Notes: generated from the sequence alone by a model not told the origin. DNA of 64,000 bases from Aciduliprofundum sp. MAR08-339 (GCF_000327505.1 NC_019942.1:372001-436000); one strand, 5' to 3'; positions 51,510-60,963 are shown, counted from the stretch's first letter. Program-made: numbers and translations.

Positions 51510-51515
51510 AAGATT

Positions 51516-54500
51516 TTATTTCTTTGCTTTCTCTTTCTTTGTTCTCTTTGTGAATTTGCCCTTGCCAGCCTTCTTCTTCTGCGCGATCCAGCCAATGTAT
51601 CCGAGCACTATGATGATCACTATTATTCCTATTATTATGGCTGGGGTCTTCCAGGGGGCCTGGGCAATATCCACATTTATGACCTTCTTGTTGTCACTTG
51701 TGTAACTTGCCGGTTCATCGGGGCAGTAGACCTTCACGGTAACAGAGTAGTTGTTGGCTCCTGAGAATGTATAGGTTATGTTGTCTATTGCATAACTCCC
51801 AGCGCTGAGATTGTAGAACGTCTTGTTTGCAACTTCCTTACCATTTACTATGAGGGCAATGTAATACACCTTTGCAACCTTGTTTCCATTGTTTGTGACA
51901 TTCACAACAAAGGTTAGCTGGCTTCCCTCAACCCTGTCTCCCTTAACCTGAACATCGGTCACAGAAAGATCAGGTCTAACCGGTGCAACCCTGAAGGTCT
52001 TGTTGTAAACCTTGTAATTTCCTGCAGCATCGGTTATATTGAGTATTATGTAATAGGTTCCAAACTGCTTGAACTGAATGGTCAATTTGGGAGAGTTGAG
52101 CGTACCGTTTATTATCTTGTAAACACCAGCAGTGGCATTAACAACCTTGAAATTCTTATCCTTTATGGTCCACTGATATGACACGATTGTCCCATTGTCC
52201 GGGTCATAGCTGCCTGAGGCATCAAATGTGACGTTCTCTCCTTCCTTTATCTCAGTAACCTCATTACCGTTGGATGTGATGTTCACCTTGGGAACCGGTG
52301 GGGTTATATCCTTCACTATCACATGGAACTTTATCGTTAAGGTGTGATTCACGGCATCTGTGAAACTCACGGTTATTGTATATGGGCCATTTCTGGTTGG
52401 TTTCAGGAAGGCATAGGTCTTGTTGAGACCACTGCTCTTAACCCCATTGAAATTCCAGAGAACATCTATTGGTAGAGCAACCTTATTCTTTCCATCATAT
52501 GTATCGTAACTCTTTGTAGCGTCGTATATTATTTCCTGAGTTTGATTGAATGTCAGAGTAACTGGGATCGTGGCTGTGTCATTTACTATATTAACCGTAC
52601 CATTATTGCCGTAAACACTGTACTTTATTGTATTCATCGTGGGCATACTTAGTTTTGCAACCATCTTACCGGATGGATACTCTATGACCATGTTCACGGT
52701 TGGATAGTAATTATCCGCCAGTATTGTAATATTGGTCTCATTGGTGTTCTGACCAATATCTTCAACCATCAGTTTGAGTGTGTGCTTGCCCGTGGTAAGA
52801 CTCTTGGATACATTGTAAACCCCCACGCCTGATTTATACACCATTCCATCAAATACCCAAGTATAAGTTGTGTTCTCTGGATTGAACATATTCCACACCC
52901 TATCATACACCACGCGGGAGGCATTGAACCATACTGATTTACCTGCAGGCACCACTATTGTGTAGTTATCTGCACTCTGATTGACCACATAGTTGGAGTT
53001 CTTCATCCCATCCCATCCAAACTTGAAACTGAGTGGGCTTATACGCATTGCAGGACTCTTTCTCTCCTTCAGATCCATCTTCACAGGAGTGTTCTTCACA
53101 TCACTGATTGTTATTGTGCCCACATAACCAGTCACGTTTGCACCAGTAACCTTGGTGCTCCTCTCCAGATAGTTGGGAAGATTTATATTGTAGGTGTACA
53201 CCAACTTTGCACCAAGGTAAGTGGTTTTCTTTGCAAAGAGTGTGAGTTCAATCATTCCATTCTTCAGGAGGGTTTTCTTAGAAACGTCGTTGTTCACATA
53301 ATTTGCATTTATTGTGAGCTCATTTCCATTCCAGGATGCCGTGTATGTTGAAAGCTGATATATGTTGCCATTTAGGGTTATTAGATTCGTTGTGTACTTG
53401 GCCACATTATTTTCAAAGTAATTCCTTGCAAAATTCATGTCCTTACCCAGGAACTTCATCTGGTAGTAGAGCACACCCGTATTGTTGAATGGAAGTGAAG
53501 GGATTATCGTTTCATTGGTTACCATCATGCTGTACTGCACATTTATCGTTGTGAGATCATCAGATAGGGCTATTGTGTAATTCACATCATCCTCAACAGG
53601 CTGAAGGGATATTTTCTTTGGCTGGCTCAAAGCGAGTTGATTGGCCATGTAGGTATTTATTCCATATCCATCGGCTGTTATTACAACCTTGTAGTTGGAT
53701 GGAGAGACGAGATAGAAGCTGAAGGGCCCTCCAGGGAACTGAAGTATTGTGTACTCTCCAGAGGTCTCGTTTATTATCGTAACGTGTACCGTTGTTGTTA
53801 CGGGCATTCCGGTGCTGGCATCCTCAACAATACCCCATATTTTCTGGGCATTGCCCACGTTTATCGTCATATTCATATTTCCATTCACATTGAGTTCCCT
53901 GTAATACGCCTTGCTCACTCCACCATCAAGATAGGATATCTTCAAAGTTACCTTGCCAGTCGGCAGGTTGAACAGTCCATACTCCCCTATGTATTTCTCC
54001 ACTATCTCGGAACCATGGAAGTACACAGATACTGTTGCGGGTATGACCTCTCCATTCTTCACCACGGTTAGGTTGAGAACATTGGAAAGTGCATATCTGT
54101 CAACCGTTAAACTTCCAAAACTATTACCATCAAGGGTGGTCAACCCACTGGCTCCAAATTTGACAACTGCAAATGCACTGTCGTAGAAATACCCGCCCTT
54201 TACCTGTCCGTGTGTTTTCAAGGCATAATTTCCGTAGGGCACATTCTCAAACTTCACTATACCATTTGAAGAGGATTCCGTTGAAGATACGTACTTACCA
54301 TTAATATCAAACAGTGAAACGGTCACTCCAGAAAGAAAATCACTACCTCCAGTATTAACATCCTTATATATCAGTACAAAACTCAATTCACCGGTTTGTG
54401 GCTCAAGAGCGTTCACTGTCCCTGCAAATACCAGGGCGCTAAACAGCAATAAAGCAATCGCTGCGATCACTTCTCCTTTTTTCCAATTTTTGGTGTTCAT
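51516..54500 (-). CDS. Giant surface protein with PKD and CARDB-like domains (S-layer candidate)
   Basis: A 994-residue surface protein. Signal peptide about residues 1-32 (ending VNALEP), then beta-sandwich domains of carboxypeptidase-regulatory/CNA-B type (DFLSGVTVSLFDINGKYV, DASTGMPVTTTVHVTI), PKD-like domains around residues 590-870 (SYDPDNGTIVSYQW), a CARDB-like domain (RPDLSVTDVQVKGD...NNGNKVAKVYYIAL), one membrane helix (about 953-975) and a lysine-rich cytoplasmic tail. Dozens of N-glycosylation sequons occur. The promoter has one of the best TATA boxes in the window and a GGAGGG ribosome site, suggesting abundant expression, so it may be an S-layer or major envelope protein. No enzyme motif seen. 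Confidence 0.8.
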   Translation of the reverse strand: MNTKNWKKGEVIAAIALLLFSALVFAGTVNALEPQTGELSFVLIYKDVNTGGSDFLSGVTVSLFDINGKYVSSTESSSNGIVKFENVPYGNYALKTHGQVKGGYFYDSAFAVVKFGASGLTTLDGNSFGSLTVDRYALSNVLNLTVVKNGEVIPATVSVYFHGSEIVEKYIGEYGLFNLPTGKVTLKISYLDGGVSKAYYRELNVNGNMNMTINVGNAQKIWGIVEDASTGMPVTTTVHVTIINETSGEYTILQFPGGPFSFYLVSPSNYKVVITADGYGINTYMANQLALSQPKKISLQPVEDDVNYTIALSDDLTTINVQYSMMVTNETIIPSLPFNNTGVLYYQMKFLGKDMNFARNYFENNVAKYTTNLITLNGNIYQLSTYTASWNGNELTINANYVNNDVSKKTLLKNGMIELTLFAKKTTYLGAKLVYTYNINLPNYLERSTKVTGANVTGYVGTITISDVKNTPVKMDLKERKSPAMRISPLSFKFGWDGMKNSNYVVNQSADNYTIVVPAGKSVWFNASRVVYDRVWNMFNPENTTYTWVFDGMVYKSGVGVYNVSKSLTTGKHTLKLMVEDIGQNTNETNITILADNYYPTVNMVIEYPSGKMVAKLSMPTMNTIKYSVYGNNGTVNIVNDTATIPVTLTFNQTQEIIYDATKSYDTYDGKNKVALPIDVLWNFNGVKSSGLNKTYAFLKPTRNGPYTITVSFTDAVNHTLTIKFHVIVKDITPPVPKVNITSNGNEVTEIKEGENVTFDASGSYDPDNGTIVSYQWTIKDKNFKVVNATAGVYKIINGTLNSPKLTIQFKQFGTYYIILNITDAAGNYKVYNKTFRVAPVRPDLSVTDVQVKGDRVEGSQLTFVVNVTNNGNKVAKVYYIALIVNGKEVANKTFYNLSAGSYAIDNITYTFSGANNYSVTVKVYCPDEPASYTSDNKKVINVDIAQAPWKTPAIIIGIIVIIIVLGYIGWIAQKKKAGKGKFTKRTKKEKAKK

Positions 54501-54547
54501 AGGGTTTTCCCTCCATCTTTCTTTTTGGTGTGGGGTAAAATCACTTT

Positions 54548-54560
54548 CTATTTATATACT
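54548..54560 (-). promoter_or_regulatory. Strong TATA box of giant surface protein
   Basis: The minus strand reads AGTATATAAATAG. Transcription should begin near 54527, leaving a leader of about 27 bases with GGAGGG before ATG 54500. Confidence 0.7.
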
Positions 54561-54619
54561 TTTCTGAGAAATCAAAAATCTCCCGAGAAAAATTAAATAA
54601 ATGAAAAAAATCCTCAAAC

Positions 54620-55879
54620 ATGGATGTTTTGCTCTACATCCTCTTCGTTTTCCTGGGAATTGCCTTCGGCATATTAACGGGCCTCACCCCCGGATTTCAC
54701 GTGAATAACGTCGCGATTATAGCACTTTCCATATATGCGGCAACAAAGATAGATGCATTTCTTCTGGCAAATATGATAGTTGCAAATATGATAACCCACA
54801 CCTTTTTGGATTTCATACCCTCCACATTTTTAGGTGCTCCCAGTGAGGACACCTCGCTCTCCGTGCTACCAATGCACAGGTTACTTCTTCATGGTCAGGG
54901 GTATCGCGCAGTGTACATATCCACGTTCGGCTCTCTACTGGCCACGCTGTTTGCAATGCCACTGATCCCCCTTTTCAAGATAGCACTAATTGACCTCAAT
55001 CTCTCAAATTACCTCACATACTACACCCCCGTAATACTTGTGGCAATAATCCTCGGGATTCTGTATATGGAGAGTAAAAAAGGATTGAAATATATCGCTC
55101 TTGCCTCACTCATCTTCATTCTATCAGGAATATTCGGATACCTTGCTCTGAACATACCTCTAAACAACAACTATATGCCATTAAGATTAACACCAAACAC
55201 ACTATTTCCCGTTTTCACAGGATTATTTGGCATACCCGTACTGATACTCTCACAGCACACAGAGGTGCCAGAGCAGAAGATTGAGAAGGTGCATGTTCTG
55301 AAGAAACATTATTTCTCATCCATGATAGGTACGCTCACAGGTTCCCTGGTTGGTTTTTTACCGGGAGTAACCTCTGGGGTGGCCGCCGTTCTATCAAGAT
55401 TATTTGTGAAGAATGATGACACCGAGGATTTCATCTTCGCACTGGGAAGTGTGAACACATCAAATTACATATTTAATTTACTGGCACTTTTTCTCATCCT
55501 GAAACCCAGAAGCGGGGCTGTGAACGCAATCTCCCAGATGATCACAGTTAATCTCTGGAACTTCAGCACCCTTCCACCAGGAGATTTTGTGATTATACTT
55601 CTAACCGTGGTTATAGCTTCAATTGCTTCCTTCTTCATAACTCTGAAAATAGGAAAATTCGTTGCTCTCAAAATTGGAAATATTGGATCAAGGTACGGGC
55701 TTATATCCAGAGCCATGATCCTCACACTGGGCGTGCTTATTTTCATATTTTCGGGCACTATTGGGTTGTTCCTAGCAGTGGTGGCAACACTAATTGGGCT
55801 GCTCCCTCCAAAACTGGGCACAATGCGTGTTCATCTCATGGGAGTAATCATTCTACCCGCACTCCTGGCATACCTGTGA
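54620..55879 (+). CDS. TctA-like polytopic membrane protein (COG1784 type), second copy
   Basis: A 419-residue paralogue of the 34516-35838 protein, with about eleven membrane segments and the same two glycine-rich motifs: GILTGLTPGFHVNNVAI near residue 15 and GSLVGFLPGVTSGVAAVL near residue 240, plus the shared D-x-T/S-x(4)-P-x(2)-R-L block after FLGAPSEDTSLSVLPM. Overall size and order agree. It has no TctB or solute-binding partner nearby; its neighbours are the giant surface protein (divergent) and a soluble hypothetical protein. The start fits a leaderless mRNA. Substrate unknown. Confidence 0.82.
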   Translation: MDVLLYILFVFLGIAFGILTGLTPGFHVNNVAIIALSIYAATKIDAFLLANMIVANMITHTFLDFIPSTFLGAPSEDTSLSVLPMHRLLLHGQGYRAVYISTFGSLLATLFAMPLIPLFKIALIDLNLSNYLTYYTPVILVAIILGILYMESKKGLKYIALASLIFILSGIFGYLALNIPLNNNYMPLRLTPNTLFPVFTGLFGIPVLILSQHTEVPEQKIEKVHVLKKHYFSSMIGTLTGSLVGFLPGVTSGVAAVLSRLFVKNDDTEDFIFALGSVNTSNYIFNLLALFLILKPRSGAVNAISQMITVNLWNFSTLPPGDFVIILLTVVIASIASFFITLKIGKFVALKIGNIGSRYGLISRAMILTLGVLIFIFSGTIGLFLAVVATLIGLLPPKLGTMRVHLMGVIILPALLAYL

Positions 55880-55933
55880 GATCCGGGCGATAATTTTATA
55901 TCCCACCAATAACATTACTGTGGAGGGATTAAA

Positions 55934-56539
55934 ATGGCAAAGAAAGAAGAGGTCAACTGGTATGAGAAACTTGAAAGCGAACTAGAGAAGAAGAGAGATG
56001 AGGTTATAAAAACAATTTCCACCGAAAAGGAGACGAAGAAAGAACTGAATATGAACCTCATTGAAGATTTCTGGAGGATCTGGCTTCAGTTTAACAAGAT
56101 AAATGTTCATTTCAGAATGGATCCCCCACACTCAGAATGGGGTCAGTTTATAGTTTTCCCCGATAAATGGAACCTTCGCGAGGATTTTGATTTTTCCTCA
56201 GTTACGGAGATAAGCCTGGTGGATTTAACAAGGGATCAGAACAGGACCGGGGATTCTCTGAAAATAGTGTATTACGGCACAGAGGAGGGCGAGAGGCTCA
56301 AGATGATCTTCGAATTCTTTGAAGGAGAGGAGTATTACAAGTACTCGGGCCTAAAAAGGATTTACAGCCAGTACATACTCTACGATGAGAAAGTCAGCAA
56401 AGCAAGCCTGGATAAGATAAGGGAGATCCTTTTAAAGGTAATACCCAAATGGTACGAGTCCCATCTCAAGGGAGATAGAAGCATAATAATAGATTTCATA
56501 AAGAAGGAGTACACAAAGGGAGAGACCTTCGCCGTCTAA
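55934..56539 (+). CDS. Uncharacterised soluble protein
   Basis: A 201-residue protein with a charged helical N-terminus (about 40 residues, coiled-coil-like), a compact central domain rich in aromatic residues (FWRIWLQFNKINVHFRMDPP, SEWGQFIVFPDKW) and a helical C-terminus. No signal peptide, membrane segment or cysteine. I do not recognise a family. Promoter TAATTTTATATCCC (about 55888-55900) and GGAGGG before the ATG are good, so it is a real, separately transcribed gene. It converges with the KaiC cluster, overlapping the last gene there by 4 bp. Confidence 0.7.
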   Translation: MAKKEEVNWYEKLESELEKKRDEVIKTISTEKETKKELNMNLIEDFWRIWLQFNKINVHFRMDPPHSEWGQFIVFPDKWNLREDFDFSSVTEISLVDLTRDQNRTGDSLKIVYYGTEEGERLKMIFEFFEGEEYYKYSGLKRIYSQYILYDEKVSKASLDKIREILLKVIPKWYESHLKGDRSIIIDFIKKEYTKGETFAV

Positions 56540-56814
56540 TCTCCACCAAATTCTTTTTCAATCTGTTTTTTGATCTCTTGACGCAGGGTTATTTCCTGCT
56601 CCCACTCTTCCAGGGAATCCAGTGCCTCCTTGAGTTCTCTCAGGCAATCTATGCATATCCACTTATTGCCTATCTTTTTCATGGGCAAATTCTTGTAGCC
56701 TATTCTTCCACACAAAAAGCACACGTGCATCTCAGAAATCTTGCTCTCCACATAAAGGTCAAGTTTCATGCTCTCAATAACATTTTTCAAAATATCCTCC
56801 TTGATTTCACTCAC
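56536..56814 (-). CDS. Small zinc-finger protein
   Basis: About 92 residues from GTG 56814, which overlaps the stop of the preceding gene (GTGA). A treble-clef or ribbon-like zinc site is visible as CFLCGRIGYKNLP...KWICIDCLREL (C-x2-C, about 20 residues, C-x2-C), flanked by charged helices that could mediate protein contacts. The longer open frame up to 57012 overlaps the upstream gene and is rejected. No family recognised. It ends the KaiC-like operon. Confidence 0.6.
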   Translation of the reverse strand: MSEIKEDILKNVIESMKLDLYVESKISEMHVCFLCGRIGYKNLPMKKIGNKWICIDCLRELKEALDSLEEWEQEITLRQEIKKQIEKEFGGD

Positions 56815-57152
56815 CTCCTGTGCTCTGGGTTTACAAGCAAATACCTGTCCCCCACCCTTACAAGGGGCAGATTGTGCATCTTTGCAATTCCCTTTAAAAT
56901 ATCCACCGCTCTCCTGTAGTTTTCCCCTGTGTTTTTCATACCCAAATAGTACATGATGTCCATGGGACTCAAACGGGCCACCCCGGTCTCTGCACCCATA
57001 TGATTTTCCCACCGAATTTTCAATTTTCTTGCACCCTCAGTATCTCCTTCAAAATCTCTGAGCACTTCAAAATCCACATTTTTTGGTATTTTTGGCGTGG
57101 GAGTGAGCCCGAAATAAAGGGCGGCTATCCTTTTCAACTCCCTCTCGTCCAT
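56811..57152 (-). CDS. Uncharacterised protein in KaiC operon
   Basis: A 113-residue soluble protein (MDERELKRIAALYFGL ... DRYLLVNPEHRR) with predicted alpha/beta content, including MDIMYYLGMKNTGENYRRAVDILKGIA, which looks like a helix-turn-helix-type stretch, and a terminal beta pair. I recognise no family. GAGGTGAG precedes ATG 57152, 9 bases after the stop of the KaiC-like ATPase, and its stop overlaps the zinc-finger gene, so all are co-translated. Confidence 0.6.
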   Translation of the reverse strand: MDERELKRIAALYFGLTPTPKIPKNVDFEVLRDFEGDTEGARKLKIRWENHMGAETGVARLSPMDIMYYLGMKNTGENYRRAVDILKGIAKMHNLPLVRVGDRYLLVNPEHRR

Positions 57153-57161
57153 ATGCTCACC

Positions 57162-57851
57162 TCAGAACACATCGGCCTCCGAGAGAACCGTTATTCCATT
57201 ATCTCCTATCTCATACTCCTTAACCTCGCGGGAATGCTGGGTTCTGCGCATCTTCAAAATCCTTATGGTGAGTTTTAAACGATGAGATTCTTCAAGGAAG
57301 GAAAGAAGGATTACCCCATCAACAACGTATTCCACAATACCATCCCTGCTGACTAGGGGATTTGTTGGATCCACCTCCGTTGTGAAGAGCGCAGTTGCTC
57401 CGCTTTCCTTTATGCTCTTGCTCAACTTAAATACTATTTTCCTCTTTTCATCCATACTTTCGTACATCATGGTGATCAAACTTATTGAATCCACTACAAT
57501 TCGCGAGGCCCTGCGGGTTCTTATCAGTTCAGGTATATCCCCCTCAAGACGCTCCACACTGCTCTTCGCATCCTCGGGTTCTAGTTTTATTATGAGCAAG
57601 TTGCCATTTTCAACGTGGGTTGAAAAATCCCATCCAAAGCTTCCTGCACTTTCTAGTATGCTCTCTTCATCCTCCTCCAAACTGAGAAATATGCACCTCT
57701 CTCCGTTTTTCAGACCTTCCCATATGAACTGCATAGCCAAGGTGCTTTTTCCCGTTCCAAAGGCCCCTATGACCGCTATGCTGTGCCCCTTTGGGATACC
57801 CCCGTTGAGCATGTCGTCCAGACCATCAACTCCAGTTTTCACCCTCTCCAT
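57162..57851 (-). CDS. KaiC-like RecA-superfamily ATPase
   Basis: A 229-residue single-domain KaiC-type ATPase. It begins MERVKTGVDGLDDMLNGGIPKG, Walker A is GAFGTGKST (Lys35, Ser36), the catalytic glutamates follow LSLEEDEES, and Walker B is RIVVDSISLI. Such archaeal proteins act in signalling, often with kinases or DNA-binding partners, rather than in a clock. GTG 57860 overlaps the upstream gene, but GGTGAT lies 4 bases before ATG 57851. It is second in an operon whose first gene is a relative with a dead Walker A, suggesting a heteromeric complex. Confidence 0.88.
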   Translation of the reverse strand: MERVKTGVDGLDDMLNGGIPKGHSIAVIGAFGTGKSTLAMQFIWEGLKNGERCIFLSLEEDEESILESAGSFGWDFSTHVENGNLLIIKLEPEDAKSSVERLEGDIPELIRTRRASRIVVDSISLITMMYESMDEKRKIVFKLSKSIKESGATALFTTEVDPTNPLVSRDGIVEYVVDGVILLSFLEESHRLKLTIRILKMRRTQHSREVKEYEIGDNGITVLSEADVF

Positions 57852-57856
57852 TTTTA

Positions 57857-58672
57857 TCACCCAATTTTCTCGGTGTTAACAACAACAAATCCATTCCTCC
57901 TATTTAAAGTGGTGTTGAACCGAGCAATTCTCTCCTCCTCAAGATGCGCCATCAAACCCTCAAATTTAAGAACGTACATATAACGGTACCTCTTGGAGTA
58001 CTTTCCGGAACCGTGCCATTCAAACACAAACACACCGTCCACGGCATCAAAAAGCAGATTCTCCTTCATCTTATCAATAACTCCTAGGGTGAGAAGGAGG
58101 TAAATAACAGTGTTCCACCTCTTTGCAACCCGGCGAATTCCCCTTATTATGTCAACAAGATTGTTGAAATCTATGCGGGGTGTGGTAACCAGATCCGTGA
58201 GAGAGTCAACAATGACAATATTCCCATCGGACTCCTCCATGCATCTCACAAATTCCCTGAGCAATTCGCCCTTTCTCCTTAAGAACTCCTCAGTGTTCTC
58301 GGATATCCACTTTCTGGGCACGACGCTGTTACGAAAGTACTCTACAGAGAGATCCCTGAATTTGAGTTTATCTCTGAACGCCTCGTGGAGATCCTCATCA
58401 AATGTTATCTCCACCGAGCGAAGAATCTCCTCTGAACTCTTTGAGAAAGATATGTAAAGCGTCCCCTGGGGCACGTATATGTCGGGAGCCTCAATTATGA
58501 AGAATTTTCTGCGTTCCTCATACTTCCTAGCCATCGAGAGTTTTGCAGCCGAAGTGTACGCAAATTCAACATTCCCCGAACCGGGTTCTCCTGCAAGAAT
58601 TACCACAGAACCGACAGGCACCCCACCCTTCACGATTTCATCAAAGGCCGCCACAGATGTAGGAATTCTCAT
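57857..58672 (-). CDS. KaiC-like protein with degenerate Walker A
   Basis: A 271-residue relative of the next ATPase. It keeps the entry motif VAAFDEIVKGGVPVGSVV and a Walker B-like NIVIVDSLTDLV, but the P-loop reads GEPGSGNVE: the invariant lysine and Ser/Thr are replaced by Asn34 and Val35, so ATP binding is doubtful. An insertion of about 50 residues follows the first strand. This pattern is typical of regulatory or pseudo-enzyme partners. It opens the minus-strand operon and is divergent from the third KaiC-like gene 85 bases away. Confidence 0.8.
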   Translation of the reverse strand: MRIPTSVAAFDEIVKGGVPVGSVVILAGEPGSGNVEFAYTSAAKLSMARKYEERRKFFIIEAPDIYVPQGTLYISFSKSSEEILRSVEITFDEDLHEAFRDKLKFRDLSVEYFRNSVVPRKWISENTEEFLRRKGELLREFVRCMEESDGNIVIVDSLTDLVTTPRIDFNNLVDIIRGIRRVAKRWNTVIYLLLTLGVIDKMKENLLFDAVDGVFVFEWHGSGKYSKRYRYMYVLKFEGLMAHLEEERIARFNTTLNRRNGFVVVNTEKIG

Positions 58673-58757
58673 CTGTCAAATCATAGCAATTTTAAATTTA
58701 AAACTTTGCACGGTTTTTCAAGAAATTCTTAAATATCAATTTTCAATGCTTAAAATT

Positions 58758-59624
58758 ATGGAAAGAATAAAAACGGGAATTCTTGGCTTGGACCCGCTCC
58801 TGGATGGGGGGCTTATGAACAGGTCTTCAACCGTGGTCATAGGTTCAACAGGTGCTGGAAAGACCACATTTGCAACTCAATTCATACTTCGCGGGCTGAT
58901 GGGGGGGCAGGACTGCATATTCATAAGTTTGGATGAAAACAAGGAGCAGATAATCAGGGACGCCCTGAACATGGGGTGGGAAGATATAAAGTACTTCATA
59001 GAGGAGGAAAAACTGATATTTGTGGACGCCTCTGGCAAAGAGTTCAAGGCATTCATCAGAAAGGAACTTCCAGATTTTGTATCCACCTGGCTCGGGGCAA
59101 ACACCCGAATTGCCATAGACCCGCTCACCCCCGTGGTCTGGGCCACACCCTCCCGCTATGAGCAAAGGGAGCTTTTGGGATTCATGCTCAAGGAGATGAG
59201 GAAGATAGGTACAATAGTTGCCACTCTGGAGGAGCATGGACCTTCAAATCTCTCGGCACCAGAAACCGCAATACCCATGTACCTTGCAGATTCAATAATA
59301 CACCTTAGGTACAGGTACATTGAGAACAACACACGAAGAGATCTGAAAATAATAAAACTTAGGGGTAGCAGGCACAGCGAAGAGATATTTCCCTACAAAA
59401 TCGTGCGTGGACTTGGACTGGTGGTGATGAGGGGAACCTACAAGATAAAGAGCACACGCATAACTGTGGAGGAGCTGGAAAAGAGAGTTATGGAAAAATT
59501 GAAAAATGCTTCACCCATAGTAAAAAACAGAATCAAAAAGGTTCTGAATAATATCGAGGACGGAGATCTTGAGGATGTAAACATAGATGAACTTGCAGAC
59601 ATAATTGTGGAGGAATACTCTTGA
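58758..59624 (+). CDS. KaiC-like RecA-superfamily ATPase with C-terminal extension
   Basis: A 288-residue KaiC-type ATPase: MERIKTGILGLDPLLDGG, Walker A GSTGAGKTT, FISLDENKEQ with the catalytic acid region, Walker B-like TRIAIDPLTPV, and a helical C-terminal extension of about 55 residues (VEELEKRVMEKLKN...ADIIVEEYS). ATG 58746 is in frame, but ATG 58758 is at leaderless distance from TTCTTAAATATC (58726-58736) and matches the paralogue's start. Its stop overlaps the TTG start of a double winged-helix gene, a likely output partner. Confidence 0.87.
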   Translation: MERIKTGILGLDPLLDGGLMNRSSTVVIGSTGAGKTTFATQFILRGLMGGQDCIFISLDENKEQIIRDALNMGWEDIKYFIEEEKLIFVDASGKEFKAFIRKELPDFVSTWLGANTRIAIDPLTPVVWATPSRYEQRELLGFMLKEMRKIGTIVATLEEHGPSNLSAPETAIPMYLADSIIHLRYRYIENNTRRDLKIIKLRGSRHSEEIFPYKIVRGLGLVVMRGTYKIKSTRITVEELEKRVMEKLKNASPIVKNRIKKVLNNIEDGDLEDVNIDELADIIVEEYS

Positions 59625-60292
59625 AGATTTCCTCTCAGCTTCAAAAACTCATCAAGGAGGAGGAGATTGAACGTGGATACCACATATTCTCAAACAGGCA
59701 CAGAAGGGAGATTTTCAGAGAACTGACCCGCGCCCCGTGCCAGACCTCCTCTTCACTTATGAGAAAATTGGGATACGACGTGCAGAATGTTGAATGGCAT
59801 CTTAAAAGGCTTATGCGCGAGGGATTTGTAGATTTGAAAATTTACAAGAAGAAATTATTTTGCCCATCGGAACTGATATTTGAGGAGGACCTTCCTCTAT
59901 TTCATCTTCTCAACACGAGGAGCGGCTGGATCATAGTACGCTCCCTGGTGGATAGGTGCAGAGATATGCCCTACCTTTCAAAGCATGCCAGCCGTGCCAC
60001 TGCTTACAGGGTGGTGGATACCCTGAAATCCCTAAACCTTGTGGATGTGAGTAAGGGCACGAGAAAAATGATATGCCTCAACGAGGGATTCTACGAAAAG
60101 ATGGACATGTACTCCGTGCAGGGTTCCGAATTCAAGAAGAACTTCATAAAGAGAATTGAAAAAAGGGGCTACAGCGCCGAAATAGTGGGCAGTTACGATT
60201 TCGAGATCATAATAAGGCTATCTGGGATGGAAAACTTCACATTGGGAATTTTCATATCACCCTTGAAAACAATTCTGGGGGTAAAGAAATGA
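59621..60292 (+). CDS. Double winged-helix regulator linked to KaiC-like ATPase
   Basis: A 223-residue protein with two winged-helix-like domains. The first (about residues 20-80) reads SNRHRREIFRELTRAP, SLMRKLGYDVQNVEWHLKRL, with wing VDLKIYKKKLF; the second (about 95-155) has RSLVDRC...HASRATAYRVVDTLKSL and wing VDVSKGTRKMI. A mixed domain of about 60 residues follows. Start is TTG 59621, overlapping the ATPase stop (TTGA). DNA target unknown. Its stop overlaps the rpiA start, so regulator, ATPase and rpiA share a message. Confidence 0.75.
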   Translation: MKISSQLQKLIKEEEIERGYHIFSNRHRREIFRELTRAPCQTSSSLMRKLGYDVQNVEWHLKRLMREGFVDLKIYKKKLFCPSELIFEEDLPLFHLLNTRSGWIIVRSLVDRCRDMPYLSKHASRATAYRVVDTLKSLNLVDVSKGTRKMICLNEGFYEKMDMYSVQGSEFKKNFIKRIEKRGYSAEIVGSYDFEIIIRLSGMENFTLGIFISPLKTILGVKK

Positions 60293-60963
60293 GAGAAGAG
60301 ATGAAGAAGAGAGCGGGAGAGTACGCTGCGAAATACATCAAAGACGGTCAAGTTGTTGGACTGGGCACCGGCAGTACGGTGAAATACACCATTTTGGAAC
60401 TTGGAAGAATGGTGAAAGAAGGGATAGATATAATCGGCATACCCACTTCAAAGGCAACGGGGCAACTCGCAGAAAGCGTTGGAATAAAACTAGGAAGTAT
60501 TGATGAGTATCCGGAAATAGATATCACTGTGGATGGAGCTGATGAGGTTGATCCAAATTTAAACCTCATAAAGGGCGGTGGGGGAGCGCTCCTGCGCGAG
60601 AAGATCGTTGCACATGCATCAAAATACGAGGTTATTGTTGTGGACGAGAGCAAGGTGAAAAAAGTGCTTGGTGAATTTCCACTTCCAATTGAAATCGTCA
60701 GATTCGGATACAGAAGGACGATGAACGTGCTCTCCTCACTTGGTTGCGGGCCATCCCTGAGAATGCAGGACAAAACACCATTCATCACAGACAACGGAAA
60801 TTACATTGTTGACTGCAAATTTAATAGGATAGAAAATCCGAAAATTCTGGAAGAAAAAATAGACAAAATTCCCGGAGTTGTGGAGATAGGACTGTTTATA
60901 GATATGGCCAACGAGGTTGTTGTGGGAAAAAAAGAGGAAGTTGAAATTATGAGAAGGCCCTGA
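60289..60963 (+). CDS. rpiA: Ribose-5-phosphate isomerase A
   Basis: A 224-residue RpiA that interconverts ribose 5-phosphate and ribulose 5-phosphate. Signatures: GLGTGSTVKYTI (phosphate loop), DGADEVDPNLNLIKGGGGALLREK with catalytic Asp and Glu and the lysine, and DNGNYIVDCKF. Normal length. ATG 60289 overlaps the upstream regulator stop. Its end overlaps the convergent regulator gene by 17 bp. Confidence 0.97.
   Translation: MREEMKKRAGEYAAKYIKDGQVVGLGTGSTVKYTILELGRMVKEGIDIIGIPTSKATGQLAESVGIKLGSIDEYPEIDITVDGADEVDPNLNLIKGGGGALLREKIVAHASKYEVIVVDESKVKKVLGEFPLPIEIVRFGYRRTMNVLSSLGCGPSLRMQDKTPFITDNGNYIVDCKFNRIENPKILEEKIDKIPGVVEIGLFIDMANEVVVGKKEEVEIMRRP

Noticed and set aside
56815-57012. Long N-terminal extension of the zinc-finger protein
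   Set aside because: It overlaps the 113-residue gene in another frame and has low-complexity content; the GTGA junction at 56814 is more natural.
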